Positions 9,269 through 20,823 of a stretch of 46,635 bases of DNA are shown piece by piece. Location: positions 1-46,635 of the forward strand of contig NEUY01000002.1 in assembly GCA_002304425.1 (NCBI GenBank), in the 5' to 3' direction. The DNA is from Opitutia bacterium Tous-C10FEB (lineage in GTDB: Bacteria; Verrucomicrobiota; Verrucomicrobiia; Opitutales; Opitutaceae). The position numbers and the translations under genes were made by a program. Position 1 is the stretch's first letter. Each line of letters begins with the position of its first letter. Below the pieces are notes generated by a model. It was given only the letters and a program-made list of their open reading frames with translations. It was not told the origin of the DNA and did not search any database.

Positions 9269-9676
9269 TTAGCGGCGACGACGTTTGACAGCGAGCTGAA
9301 CCCCAGAATAGCGCACCAGACTCTGCAAGTGTTCGTATTGCTGGGGATCCATATCGTTCGCGGCCTTGAGCTCCTGCTCGGCCCGTTTCATCGCTACCTC
9401 AACCGCATTTTCATCAATCTTCTCTTCCGTGATGGCATGCTCCGCGAGCACGCGAACGGTGTCGCCATCGATCTGGGCGAAGCCCCCACCCACCGCCAAC
9501 CACTGAATGGAGTTGCCTTTGGTGACGCGCAATTCGCCGCTCTCAATTTGGGTGAGCAAGGGAATGTGACCGGGGAGAATACCAATTTCACCCTCAACGG
9601 TCGGAATCACGACACTATCAATCGTATCGGCATAAACCTTCGCTTCGGGCGTGACGATTTCGAGGATGAGCGACAT
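9269..9676 (-). CDS. atpC: ATP synthase F1 subunit epsilon
   Basis: MSLILEIVTPEAKVYADTIDSVVIPTVEGEIGILPGHIPLLTQIESGEL. Last gene of the operon. Confidence 0.97.
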   Translation of the reverse strand: MSLILEIVTPEAKVYADTIDSVVIPTVEGEIGILPGHIPLLTQIESGELRVTKGNSIQWLAVGGGFAQIDGDTVRVLAEHAITEEKIDENAVEVAMKRAEQELKAANDMDPQQYEHLQSLVRYSGVQLAVKRRRR

Positions 9677-9723
9677 GGGGGGGTGAAATATTAAGTAACG
9701 AGGATGAGCGTGAGCGGGTCTCG

Positions 9724-11148
<1,425 letters not shown>

Positions 11149-11176
11149 TTAAACGGGTGGGGGGTGATTATAAAAG

Positions 11177-12049
11177 TTAGGCCGCGCTGAAAGCCGCGGC
11201 AGAGATTTCAAGAATTTCTTGGGTGATGGCTGCTTGCCGCGCTTTGTTATATTCGAGCGTGAGATCGCCGAGGAGGCTGGTGGCATTATCCTTGGCGGTC
11301 TTCATTGCGACCATGCGGGCACTGTGTTCCGAGGCTTTGGCGGAGAGCACCAACTGGTAGACGTAGCGATTGACGTAGAACGGCAGCAGAGCGGCGAGGA
11401 CGGCATCAGCGTTCGGTTCGAAAAGCATGTCCCGCGTGTCGAGGGCCTGACTATGGCCGCTCTCTGCGCGCAGGTGGGCCACAAAGTCGGCCACATTGGA
11501 AAGTGGCAGTACGGGGCGAACGATCGCCTCTTGGACCAAGGTATTCTTATAGCGCGAGTAGATAACTTCGACGGTGTCGACGGTGCCCTCGAGAAAAAGC
11601 TTAACCAAAAATTCTACGGGAGTTTTGATTTCACCGAAGGGGACCCGGTCGTTCACGCTAAAATCTGCGAGCACCGTGCGCTTGGTGCGGGCGAGAAACT
11701 GCGCGCCCTTACGACCGATGGCCACGTACTTGACCGGTGTTTTAATTTCGGCCACGAGCTTGAAGAGATTAGCGTTCAGCGGACCGCACAGGCCTTTATC
11801 GGTCGTAACCAGAATGATTCCGCGAACCTTGACCTCGCGGCGGCTGAGCAACGGATGTTGGGTGTCGCTCACTCGTGGAGCGAGGGCCGCCAGCATATTA
11901 GCCATCAGTTGGGCATAGGGCCGACCGGCGAGCGCAATTTGTTGCGCTTTCTTCATCTTGGAAGCCGCCACCAGTTCCATCGCCTTGGTGATTTGGCGGG
12001 TATTTTTGACCGACTTAATGCGTCGGCGGATGTCGCGGGTGGAGGCCAT
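11177..12049 (-). CDS. atpG: ATP synthase F1 subunit gamma
   Basis: MASTRDIRRRIKSVKNTRQITKAMELVAASKM...ITTDKGLCGPLN-like (VTTDKGLCGPLNAN). Confidence 0.98.
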   Translation of the reverse strand: MASTRDIRRRIKSVKNTRQITKAMELVAASKMKKAQQIALAGRPYAQLMANMLAALAPRVSDTQHPLLSRREVKVRGIILVTTDKGLCGPLNANLFKLVAEIKTPVKYVAIGRKGAQFLARTKRTVLADFSVNDRVPFGEIKTPVEFLVKLFLEGTVDTVEVIYSRYKNTLVQEAIVRPVLPLSNVADFVAHLRAESGHSQALDTRDMLFEPNADAVLAALLPFYVNRYVYQLVLSAKASEHSARMVAMKTAKDNATSLLGDLTLEYNKARQAAITQEILEISAAAFSAA

Positions 12050-12143
12050 GAAGATCTACGATGGGTGATTTACGATTTCAGAATGAGCCCAAGAGCACAG
12101 GGTGAATTAAGCAGTGAGTTGAATCGTAATACTCGTTTTTAAA

Positions 12144-13673
12144 TTATTGAGCGGCGAAGGTGCTCTTCCATTCGTCAGCCGCCGCCTTGAGGCCGGCTTC
12201 GATTTCGTCCGAGAGTTTAGCCTCGGTGCGAATCTTCGTCAGGAGCGCGTCTTTGCGGCTGGTGAGGTAATCTTTGAGCGAGTTAGCGGCGCTCACCACA
12301 TTTTTAACCTCAATGGCATCGAAGTAAGTTTTTTGGAGGGCCCACAGAATAGCCGCCTGTAACTCAATGGAGAGCGGGTTCAGTTGGGGTTGCTTGAAAA
12401 GCTCCACGATACGGGAGCCGCGCTCGAGCTGGGCTTTAGTTTTCGCATCGAGGTCGGAGCCGAATTGCGCGAAGGCCGCGAGTTCGCGGAACTGCGCTAG
12501 CTCGCCCTTGAGTTTGCCGCCGACTTGTTTGGTGACCTTGATTTGCGCGGAGGAACCAACGCGGGAGACCGAGAGACCGACGGATACGGCTGGGCGAATA
12601 CCTTGATTGAAAAGATCGGTCTCAAGGAAGATCTGGCCGTCGGTGATGGAGATAACGTTGGTCGGAATATAAGCTGACACGTCGCCAGCTTGGGTCTCGA
12701 TGACGGGCAGCGCGGTGAGCGAGCCTTTGCCATCGAGGCGGGCAGCGCGCTCGAGCAGGCGGCTGTGGAGATAAAATACATCGCCCGGATAGGCTTCGCG
12801 GCCGGAAGGCCGTTTTAGGATCAGGGAAATTTGGCGGTAAGCCACGGCGTGCTTCGAAAGGTCATCGTAAACAATGAGCGCATCCATGCCATTTTCCATG
12901 AACCATTCGCCGATCGAGGCGCCGGAGAACGGGGCGAGATATTGGTTGGCGGGATTGTCTCCGGCGGTGGCGGCGACGATGACTGTATATTCGAGCGCGC
13001 CGGCGGCTTCGAGCGCGGCAATGGTCCGCACGACGTTGGACTGCTTCTGGCCAATGGCGACGTAGATGGAGTAGACGGGGCGGAAGCTCTTATCGCCCGA
13101 GGCCAAGCCAACTTTATTGATGCGGCCTTGGTTGATAATCGTATCGATACAAATGGTGGTTTTACCGGTGCCACGATCGCCGATGATTAATTCGCGTTGG
13201 CCGCGACCGATGGGAATCATGGAATCAATCGCCATGATGCCAGTGAAGAGCGGCTGGTTTACCGATTTGCGCACCATGATCCCTGGGGCAATTTTCTCTA
13301 CCGGATAAAATTCTTTGGCATCGATTGGGCCTTTGCCATCAACGGGCCGACCAAGGGCATCGACCACGCGACCGAGCAGGGCGCGACCGACGGGTACGGA
13401 GAGAAGTTTGCCGGTGGTCTGAACTTCGTCGCCTTCCTTCAGTTGCGAGACGTCACCGAGGACGACGCAACCCACTTCGTCGGCTTCGAGATTGAGGGCG
13501 ATGCCGATGGCGCCGCCCGGAAACTGCACCATCTCATTATACATGACGTCGGAGAGACCGTCGAGTTTGGCGACGCCATCGGCGACTGCGCGGATGGTGC
13601 CAGTGTTCTTCTTGATGGCCTTGCTGGAAAGCTTGGCGATCTGCTGTTCGATTTGTTCAACGACGGTGCTCAT
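12144..13673 (-). CDS. atpA: ATP synthase F1 subunit alpha
   Basis: [61 protein letters not shown]. Confidence 0.99.
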   Translation of the reverse strand: MSTVVEQIEQQIAKLSSKAIKKNTGTIRAVADGVAKLDGLSDVMYNEMVQFPGGAIGIALNLEADEVGCVVLGDVSQLKEGDEVQTTGKLLSVPVGRALLGRVVDALGRPVDGKGPIDAKEFYPVEKIAPGIMVRKSVNQPLFTGIMAIDSMIPIGRGQRELIIGDRGTGKTTICIDTIINQGRINKVGLASGDKSFRPVYSIYVAIGQKQSNVVRTIAALEAAGALEYTVIVAATAGDNPANQYLAPFSGASIGEWFMENGMDALIVYDDLSKHAVAYRQISLILKRPSGREAYPGDVFYLHSRLLERAARLDGKGSLTALPVIETQAGDVSAYIPTNVISITDGQIFLETDLFNQGIRPAVSVGLSVSRVGSSAQIKVTKQVGGKLKGELAQFRELAAFAQFGSDLDAKTKAQLERGSRIVELFKQPQLNPLSIELQAAILWALQKTYFDAIEVKNVVSAANSLKDYLTSRKDALLTKIRTEAKLSDEIEAGLKAAADEWKSTFAAQ

Positions 13674-13701
13674 CTGGAGGAGGAATTAAAAGGAGACGGG
13701 G

Positions 13702-14094
13702 TTAGACTGCGTGGGAAAGAGTAGCGAGTTGGCCGGCGACGGACGACTCATAGAGATCGGAGCCGATGCGCACGCGCAGGCCAGCCAACAAGCGCGGGTT
13801 CGGTTGAGCGGTGGCGGTGACGGGGCGCGCGTATTTTTTGGTCATCGCGCTGGCGATTAATTGCAGGGTGGCGGCGCTGATGGGACCGGCGTGTTCCACG
13901 CGGGCGTGGGACTTGGCCAACTCGGTGACGATGGCCTGCTGGTAAAGTTTCAGCAACGCGAGGGCGTGGCGCGGGGCGGCTTGCTCAATATAACCTAACA
14001 CGCCGGCGACTTGCTCGGATGACACTTGGCCATCGCGCAGGCTCAGCTTGAAAAGCTGTTTAGCCAAAAGCTTGGTTTTTTTATCGCCGCGCAT
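13702..14094 (-). CDS. atpH: ATP synthase F1 subunit delta
   Basis: C-terminal GLRVRIGSDLYESSVAGQLATL and position between atpF and atpA. Confidence 0.93.
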   Translation of the reverse strand: MRGDKKTKLLAKQLFKLSLRDGQVSSEQVAGVLGYIEQAAPRHALALLKLYQQAIVTELAKSHARVEHAGPISAATLQLIASAMTKKYARPVTATAQPNPRLLAGLRVRIGSDLYESSVAGQLATLSHAV

Positions 14095-14102
14095 AGATCA
14101 AA

Positions 14103-14645
14103 TTAAGCTGAGGTGAGTTCTTTGCTGGCAGCTTCATTATAAGCTGCGCGGTCGGCCTCAGAGAGTTTCTTGGCCAAAACCTGCTCGGTCGTTTTGACGA
14201 CCAGCCGGGCAATTTCACTACGCGCTTCGTTGAGCATTTTCTTGTGCTCGAGCTCAATGGCCTGTTGCGCTTTGACTAGGGTATCCGCGGCGCGGGCGGT
14301 GGCTTCGGTGTTTTGTTTGTCCGCAAATTCCTTCGCGGACTTGCGGGCTTCCTCAATTACTTTCGAAGCTTCGAGTTGGGCGGTCTTGATGAGTAGCGCG
14401 CTCTCTTGGGCGGCAGCGGCGAGGCGGATGGCGGTTTCCTCCGCATGCTTGAGTCCGTCGGCGATCTTCTGGTTGCGCTCGGCCATCGTGGTGATGGTCG
14501 GCTTAATCCCAAATTGGTAGAGGACGCCAAAGAGGATCAGAAAGCTGACCACCTGCATGATCACGAATTTCGGCTCGAGCCCGAATTGCTGAACGATGCC
14601 AGATTCTTGGGCGGATTCCGTGACAGCGAGGAGAGTAGTCAGCAT
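14103..14645 (-). CDS. atpF: ATP synthase F0 subunit b
   Basis: N-terminal TM then long amphipathic helix (EETAIRLAAAAQESALLIKTAQLEASKVIEEARKSAKEF). Confidence 0.95.
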   Translation of the reverse strand: MLTTLLAVTESAQESGIVQQFGLEPKFVIMQVVSFLILFGVLYQFGIKPTITTMAERNQKIADGLKHAEETAIRLAAAAQESALLIKTAQLEASKVIEEARKSAKEFADKQNTEATARAADTLVKAQQAIELEHKKMLNEARSEIARLVVKTTEQVLAKKLSEADRAAYNEAASKELTSA

Positions 14646-14705
14646 GACGAGAAAGGGACTGGCGAGCGCAGCGTTGGGCGGCGCGTCGCCAGTGAAGAGG
14701 GTTGA

Positions 14706-14915
14706 TTACTTGGCGAGGAACAGCGCGAGAATGCCGAGGCCTTCGGCGAGCGCCATACCGATGATGGCTTGGACAAGGATCTTGCCGGATGCACCAGGGT
14801 TACGACCGACGGCTTCGGCGGCCTTGTTGCCGATGAGGCCGACGCCGATGGCGGCACCGAGTAGACCGAAAGCGCTGGCGATATTACCGGTAATTTCAGC
14901 GAGGAGGAGGTTCAT
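14706..14915 (-). CDS. atpE: ATP synthase F0 subunit c
   Basis: FGLLGAAIGVGLIGNKAAEAVGRNPGASGKILVQAIIGMALAEGLGILALFLAK. Confidence 0.97.
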   Translation of the reverse strand: MNLLLAEITGNIASAFGLLGAAIGVGLIGNKAAEAVGRNPGASGKILVQAIIGMALAEGLGILALFLAK

Positions 14916-14983
14916 ATATTTATTTTAGTTGTGGTTGCAGTGGTCGCCGTGCGCACGCGAGGCACGCTCCCGGCGATAAATTA

Positions 14984-15859
14984 TTAGTGGTGAGCCTCAG
15001 CGGCGGGGCCGGCTTCGTGATCATCGCCATGATTGCAGAGGAGGCCGATATAGACCGAGGTGAGGAGCGTAAAGACGGTGGCTTGAATCAGCCCGACGAG
15101 CAATTCCATGAAATAGAAAATGAAAATGAAACCGGTTCCATGGAGAAGGTTTTCACCGCCAAAGACGTTGCCGAAGAGCCGCACTGAAAGAGTGAAGGGT
15201 CGGATGACAATGGAGAAAACCTCAATGCAGCCGACGAGCAGAAAAACCAGAGTCAGAAAAGGGTAAAGCCAACCTGGGGTTTCTTTTTTATCGGCTTTAT
15301 TGCCAAAAAGATCCCACAGGATGAGTTTCGGTCCGGCATACTTGAAGATGATGATGAGGTAGGCTCCGAAGGAAACTAAGGCCAGCGCGATGGTGCTATT
15401 GAAGTCGGCGGTAAAAGGGCGAATCCACGGTGAGGTGATATGAAAAGCTCCATCCACGTCATGCCCCCAGCCGATCGTCCCGACCCCCGGTAGCAAACCC
15501 ATCCAGTTTTGAATAAGAATGAAGATAAAGAAGGTAACCAGTAAGGGGAAAGTCGCGGGAAAGGCTTTTTTCCCCACAATCGGCTCGAAGAGATCACGCA
15601 GCCCTTCCAAGAGTGACTCAAAGACGGCCTGACTCTTAGTCGGCAGCACTTGCGGTTTGCGCACCGCGAACAAAATTAGGGCGATGAGCACGGCCGATAC
15701 AGTCCAGCCCGTTGCCATGCTATTAGTAATGGCCCAGCCGTTACCAAAATCATACAATTTAGCGGCCGCTGGCGCGACCCCCTGCCCTTCACTCGCGAAC
15801 ATAGCAACGGCGCTTACCAGAGCGGCGGAGGTGGCGATAATTTTTTTGGCGAGGCGCAT
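14984..15859 (-). CDS. atpB: ATP synthase F0 subunit a
   Basis: VFESLLEGLRDLFEPIVGKKAFP, RPFTLSVRLFGNVFGGENLL, LLVGLIQATVFTLLTSVYIGL. Confidence 0.97.
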   Translation of the reverse strand: MRLAKKIIATSAALVSAVAMFASEGQGVAPAAAKLYDFGNGWAITNSMATGWTVSAVLIALILFAVRKPQVLPTKSQAVFESLLEGLRDLFEPIVGKKAFPATFPLLVTFFIFILIQNWMGLLPGVGTIGWGHDVDGAFHITSPWIRPFTADFNSTIALALVSFGAYLIIIFKYAGPKLILWDLFGNKADKKETPGWLYPFLTLVFLLVGCIEVFSIVIRPFTLSVRLFGNVFGGENLLHGTGFIFIFYFMELLVGLIQATVFTLLTSVYIGLLCNHGDDHEAGPAAEAHH

Positions 15860-16050
15860 GCGTATTCTAATGAAGACAAAATCGACAGTGAGAGAGCGAT
15901 TAGGTAGGTTTCTGCGCGAAGCAGCGTCAACCCTCTAAATATAAAAAACGGGTTAATAAGGTGGAATAAGGGCTGACCCAAAACAACCCGACGAAAACTT
16001 ATGCGCGCAGCAGGCTTGCGCTAGCCGTCGTAAAGTCTGATTGCTGCAAT

Positions 16051-16218
16051 ATGGACTTAGCCACTCGCGCATTACTCGATCGCACAGCGCCCGCTCGGCG
16101 CGGTAACGGCGAGCGGCAACTGGCGCATAATATTTTCATGCAGGTAACCTGGAGTCTGCTGGCGGCGGCACTGCTGGGGCAGTTATTTCTGCTGATTTGG
16201 CTGGATGTGATGTCCTGA
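16051..16218 (+). CDS. Candidate small single-TM protein (55 aa), not in supplied ORF track
   Basis: ATG...TGA encodes MDLATRALLDRTAPARRGNGERQLAHNIFMQVTWSLLAAALLGQLFLLIWLDVMS. Its 3' part overlaps the 3' end of trmB tail-to-tail. Confidence 0.35.
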   Translation: MDLATRALLDRTAPARRGNGERQLAHNIFMQVTWSLLAAALLGQLFLLIWLDVMS

Positions 16219-16798
16219 CTAAGATCAGCGATTGGTAGCTTTCGGCGCGGGCTTGAAAGACAGTTTCATGTTCTAAGGGCCAGGGCTCTTCTCCTTTGGG
16301 GATTTCCCAGGTGTCCAAACCAGGCAGTAGTGCCTGCACGGCCTGGAAATAGTCGATTGAGTCTGTGCGAAAATACAGTCGGGCCTCAGCCGGCGCATAG
16401 GCAGCCAGGGCGGCCAAAAAATCAGGCTGTAAAATGCGGTTCTTGTGGTGGCGTTTTTTGGGCCAGGGATCAGGGAAAAGCACCCAAATCTCTTGAAGGG
16501 TAACTCCTTTCGGCAGGGCGTGGAGAAAATCGAGCGCATCGGCGCGGATGAAGTGGCAATTGAGTAACTTGCCCCGCTCAGATTTGCGTAAAGCCCGGGT
16601 TATCCGCTCACTGGCTAAATCTACTCCGAGGCAAAGGCGCAGGGGGAATTCGGCGGCGTAGCGCTCGAGAAAATGACCGTGACCGCAGCCTATTTCCCAG
16701 ACAATCGCTCGCGGTGCGGGAAAAATTGCGTTAAGTTTAGCGGTTAGATCGGCGCGCCGCTGCGTCATTAGCTCTACAAATGCTGGTTTAATAGGCAC
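16136..16798 (-). CDS. trmB: tRNA (guanine-N7-)-methyltransferase
   Basis: VWEIGCGHGHFLERYA, LGVDLASERI, EIWVLFPDPWPKKRHHKNRILQPDFL. Confidence 0.95.
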   Translation of the reverse strand: MPIKPAFVELMTQRRADLTAKLNAIFPAPRAIVWEIGCGHGHFLERYAAEFPLRLCLGVDLASERITRALRKSERGKLLNCHFIRADALDFLHALPKGVTLQEIWVLFPDPWPKKRHHKNRILQPDFLAALAAYAPAEARLYFRTDSIDYFQAVQALLPGLDTWEIPKGEEPWPLEHETVFQARAESYQSLILVRTSHPAKSAEITAPAVPPPADSRLPA

Positions 16799-16849
16799 GG
16801 GGCTTATTGGAGTATGATCAACCCAGGGAGCGATCGCTCAGCAACTGGC

Positions 16850-18724
16850 TCACGATGCTTCAGTCGCTCGACGTTGGGCCGCGATTTGAATCATGAGAAT
16901 ACTGATGTCAGCAGGGTTGACTCCGCTAATCCGACTCGCCTGGCCCAGGTTTTGGGGACGGAACTGGGCTAATTTCAGGGCGCTTTCTCGCCGCATGCCT
17001 GGAATAGCGGCATAATCCATGGCCAGCGGGATGCGGATTTTTTCGACGTGCTTGAGTTTCTCAACTTGGCGTAACTCACGTTCGAGATAGCCAGCGTAAA
17101 TTACGCGATAGAGCACTTCCTCCCGAATTTCTGCGGTCTCCGCCGCCAGTTCTGACGGTAGCTTCGCGATCTCTTTATCACGGCGGATGCCCTCCGCCCA
17201 TATCCCCGCGCCTGATCGGGTGTTTTCAAGATAATTTTGCCAATAGTGCACTCGGTTTAATTTATGTAAAATTTTACCTATTCTATTATCAGAAAGCAGT
17301 TTATGAGATTTAGAATGTTCGAAAAGGCGCAATTCAGCGCTGCCGTGGTTAAAGAGTAACCGATGCTCGGCGCGACTCGTAAACATGCGGTAGGGTTCGA
17401 TGGTTCCTTTGGTGACCAAGTCATCGATGAGCACCCCAATATAGCCTTCGTGGCGTTGTATAATCAGAGGATCTTCCCCCCTCACCTTTAGGACCGCATT
17501 GACCCCAGCGATCAGCCCCTGGGCGGCGGCTTCTTCGTAGCCAGAGGTGCCGTTGATCTGACCGGCTAAAAAAAGATTTTCGGCCTTGCGCGATTCCAGC
17601 CATGGAAAGAGTTGGGTGGGCGGCGCGAAATCATATTCCACCGCATAGGCCGGCCGCAGCAGGACGGCCTGTTCGAGCCCGGGGATGCTGTGCACGAGAT
17701 CAAGTTGCACCTCAAATGGCAGGCTCGTGGATAAGCCATTAACATAATATTCATTCGTGCTTCTCCCCTCCGGCTCCAAAAAGAGTAAGTGACGGGGTTT
17801 ATCCGCGAATCGCACAAATTTATCCTCGATGCTCGGGCAATAGCGCGGGCCGACCCCCTCAATTTCGCCCGAGTACATGGCTGATCTATGCAGATTATCA
17901 CGCACGATCTTTTCCGAGGCTGGAGTGGTGTAAGTCATCCAGCACGATGCCTGCTCGCTGCCAGGGCTCCAGCCCAGCCGGCGCTCACCGGTCTGTTCCA
18001 CGTGGAACAAGTCCTCGGGGTCGCGAGTATCGTGGAATGCAAACAGGGTCGGTTTAGCATCCCCTTTTTGTTCTTGGAGCCCGGTAAAGTTGATACTGCG
18101 CCCTAATAGCCGCGGGGGTGTGCCTGTCTTGAGGCGCTGGAGCTCAATACCGGCTTCCAGCAAGCTTGCCGAGAGGGTTTTGGCGCTAAAGTCCCCTAGC
18201 CGCCCGCCTTCGTTCTTATTTTGGCCGACATGCATCAGCCCGCGTAAAAAAGTGCCGGTGGTTACGACTACCGTGCGGCCCATAAACTTAATATCCAGGT
18301 TGGTTTGGCAGCCAATTACCTGCCCATTTTTGTAAATCAGGCCAGTAACCGTCGCCTGAAAGATCTGCAGGTTTTTTTGTAACTCGAGCGTGTGTTTGAG
18401 GCGGAATTGATAAGCTTTTTTATCGCATTGAGCTCGCGGTGAACGGACGGCCGGACCTTTAGATTCATTAAGCAGTCGGAACTGGATCGCCGTCACGTCG
18501 GTGTTAATGGCCATTTCTCCGCCAAGGGCATCAATTTCCCTCACCATCTGGCCCTTGGCTTGCCCGCCGATGGCTGGATTACAGCTCATTTGGGCAATCG
18601 TATCGATATTTCCCGTGAGCAAGAGGGTAGAGGCCCCCATCCGCGCCGCTGCCAGACACGCCTCCACCCCAGCGTGCCCTGCTCCGCAGACGATTACGTC
18701 AAAGGGATTTTTATCGTATATCAC
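16850..18724 (-). CDS. mnmG: tRNA uridine-5-carboxymethylaminomethyl modification enzyme MnmG (GidA)
   Basis: FDVIVCGAGHAGVEACLAAARMG, SCNPAIGGQAKGQMVREIDALGG, QINGTSGYEEAAAQGLIAG, RAEHRLLF. Confidence 0.98.
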   Translation of the reverse strand: MIYDKNPFDVIVCGAGHAGVEACLAAARMGASTLLLTGNIDTIAQMSCNPAIGGQAKGQMVREIDALGGEMAINTDVTAIQFRLLNESKGPAVRSPRAQCDKKAYQFRLKHTLELQKNLQIFQATVTGLIYKNGQVIGCQTNLDIKFMGRTVVVTTGTFLRGLMHVGQNKNEGGRLGDFSAKTLSASLLEAGIELQRLKTGTPPRLLGRSINFTGLQEQKGDAKPTLFAFHDTRDPEDLFHVEQTGERRLGWSPGSEQASCWMTYTTPASEKIVRDNLHRSAMYSGEIEGVGPRYCPSIEDKFVRFADKPRHLLFLEPEGRSTNEYYVNGLSTSLPFEVQLDLVHSIPGLEQAVLLRPAYAVEYDFAPPTQLFPWLESRKAENLFLAGQINGTSGYEEAAAQGLIAGVNAVLKVRGEDPLIIQRHEGYIGVLIDDLVTKGTIEPYRMFTSRAEHRLLFNHGSAELRLFEHSKSHKLLSDNRIGKILHKLNRVHYWQNYLENTRSGAGIWAEGIRRDKEIAKLPSELAAETAEIREEVLYRVIYAGYLERELRQVEKLKHVEKIRIPLAMDYAAIPGMRRESALKLAQFRPQNLGQASRISGVNPADISILMIQIAAQRRATEAS

Positions 18725-18765
18725 AATTTAAACTTTTGCATCAAATTATATATTTTGATGTCATA

Positions 18766-20118
18766 TTATTTACCTATGCAGAATGAAGCGAATAATTCAT
18801 CAAGTATTCTTTCGTGGTCTATTTTCCCTGATATTTGCGCAAATGATTCTAGGGCAGACCTTAAGTCACTTGATAATAGTTCGCTTGCTATGTTCTGAGC
18901 TAATTTCAACTTGGCTGACTGAAGGCAGTTTTGCGCCTGTTCCAGCGCTTGGGTGTGTCTCGCGTTGATCGCAATTACTTCAGAGCCCACGTTTACCTGA
19001 AATGATGCACCCAGATTGACGAGGGCAGCTTGAAGCTCGGTTAGGCCATCCGCCGTAATAGTTGAAAAATTTACGCTCTGGAAGGGCTGGGGCAGGGGGC
19101 TCTGAGCGACTACCGGCAGATCACATTTATTATACACCACGAGGGTGTTTTGAGTCGTGAGGAGTCGGCTAAAATCACTGGGCAGGTCTGGTCGCGGGTG
19201 GGTCGCGTCGATAACCCATAAAAACAGGTCGGCTTGAGTTGCTTGCTCGAGGGATTTATCAATGCCGCGTTGCTCGAGTGGCGCCGGGGTGAGATTAAGC
19301 CCAGCCGTATCAATCAGCCTCAGCCAGTAGGGCCCGATGATGATTAGCTCTTCGAGGTAATCGCGGGTCGTCCCAGGCTCGGGACTAACCAAGGCGCGCT
19401 CGTGTCCGACTAAGCAATTCAACAAGCTGCTCTTGCCGGCATTAGGTTCACCCAAAATGACCGTCTTAATACCTTCCCTAAGTAGGGCCCCGTAGTGGCT
19501 GGTGGCTAATAATCTAGCGGTATCGCTTATAAGTGTATCTATATCATTATTAATACTTTGCCTGTTTTCTTCGGGCAGATCCTCATCTGGGAAATCGATA
19601 TAAGCTTCAATATGAGCGAGGGTTTTTATGAGGCGCGTAGTGAGCTCGGCCATGTATCGACCTAGGGAGCCGCGTAATTGTTGATTAGCGGCGGCGAGCG
19701 CTTGATCACTGCGGGCATGGATGAGATCCATCACCGCTTCGGCTTGGCTTAAATCCAGGCGCCCGCTGAGAAAGGCGCGTTTACTAAATTCGCCCGGATC
19801 AGCGGAACGACAACCCCGCGCGAGCAGATCGGCCAAGATCTTTTGGGCGATGAAGGGATTTCCGTGACACGAAATCTCCAAACAATCTTCGCCGGTAAAT
19901 GAATTGGGGCCCGCAAAAAAAGTAAACAGGACATCATCGATTAGAATTCCCTGTGGGTCGCGGTAGTCAGCGTGCTGCGCGATGCGGGGCAGGGGGGCTT
20001 GCGCAAATAGTGCGGGCACGAGCAAGCGCGCCATCGGGCCGCTGGCGCGGATGAGCGCCAGCGCTGAGGTGCCGACGGGCGTCGCGAGCGCCGCTATGGT
20101 ATCCGAAGGAACTAACAT
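18766..20118 (-). CDS. mnmE: tRNA modification GTPase MnmE (TrmE)
   Basis: DTIAALATPVGTSALALIRASG, GEPNAGKSSLLNCLVG, GTTRDYLEE, C-terminal LFASFCIGK. Confidence 0.98.
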   Translation of the reverse strand: MLVPSDTIAALATPVGTSALALIRASGPMARLLVPALFAQAPLPRIAQHADYRDPQGILIDDVLFTFFAGPNSFTGEDCLEISCHGNPFIAQKILADLLARGCRSADPGEFSKRAFLSGRLDLSQAEAVMDLIHARSDQALAAANQQLRGSLGRYMAELTTRLIKTLAHIEAYIDFPDEDLPEENRQSINNDIDTLISDTARLLATSHYGALLREGIKTVILGEPNAGKSSLLNCLVGHERALVSPEPGTTRDYLEELIIIGPYWLRLIDTAGLNLTPAPLEQRGIDKSLEQATQADLFLWVIDATHPRPDLPSDFSRLLTTQNTLVVYNKCDLPVVAQSPLPQPFQSVNFSTITADGLTELQAALVNLGASFQVNVGSEVIAINARHTQALEQAQNCLQSAKLKLAQNIASELLSSDLRSALESFAQISGKIDHERILDELFASFCIGK

Positions 20119-20175
20119 TCGCCTGACGCAAGCGAACGTCGCGGCGAAGGCAAAGTGAAAGCACGGGTCGGGGTG

Positions 20176-20637
20176 CTACTTTTTTTCGGGGAAAATCTTG
20201 GCTACCTGTTCTGCGCGATAATCAAAAATCTGTTTGAGCTGCCGCTTAACCCATAATTTTTCCGCTAACCAACCGGCGGGACCCCAGCCAACCGCGTAAG
20301 TTACTTCATCAAACATGCGCACGCCACCCGCCTCAGGAACAAAGCGATGTTCATGGTGCCATAATTTGTAGGGTCCTTTCCGCTGGATATCGACAAAGCT
20401 TAGCCCGGCTTGGACGTCACTAATCTCCGTGATCCAATTTAACCACAGGCCGGGCAGCGGCGAGATGCGATAGGTGATAATTTGGCCAGCATACATCGTG
20501 GTCGGAACTTGACCGATAATTTGAAAGCGCACGCTAGGCGGCGTCAGTTCGTTAAGGTTTTTGGGCGTCGCAAAATAGGCCCAGACCGTTGCCGGTGACG
20601 TGGCGATAAATTGTTCGCGCCGTAAATAATGAATCAT
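20176..20637 (-). CDS. SRPBCC family protein (polyketide cyclase/ligand-binding-like)
   Basis: LRREQFIATSPATVWAYFATPKNLNELTPPSVRFQII and DEVTYAVGWGPAGWLAEKLWVKRQLKQIFDYR. Confidence 0.85.
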   Translation of the reverse strand: MIHYLRREQFIATSPATVWAYFATPKNLNELTPPSVRFQIIGQVPTTMYAGQIITYRISPLPGLWLNWITEISDVQAGLSFVDIQRKGPYKLWHHEHRFVPEAGGVRMFDEVTYAVGWGPAGWLAEKLWVKRQLKQIFDYRAEQVAKIFPEKK

Positions 20638-20823
20638 CCGCCTAGCCTAGTCAAAAAATGCCCGCGCGCCACTGCCAGTTATAATCATGGCATTCCGCTG
20701 AGCTGATCCTTAATTCCGCTGAAAAATTAGTCGCCGAAACAAAAAAGCCGGCAGCGCGGCAAACTTTCGGCCCAGGATTTCGGTGGGCTCGCCCCCACCG
20801 CGGACCAATCAATTCTTTTAGGA

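Noticed and set aside
20638-20823. GGTGGG/CCCACC hairpin between the Sel1 and SRPBCC genes as a terminator
   Set aside because: There is a clear short stem but no T run in either direction, and GC-rich DNA gives many such stems.
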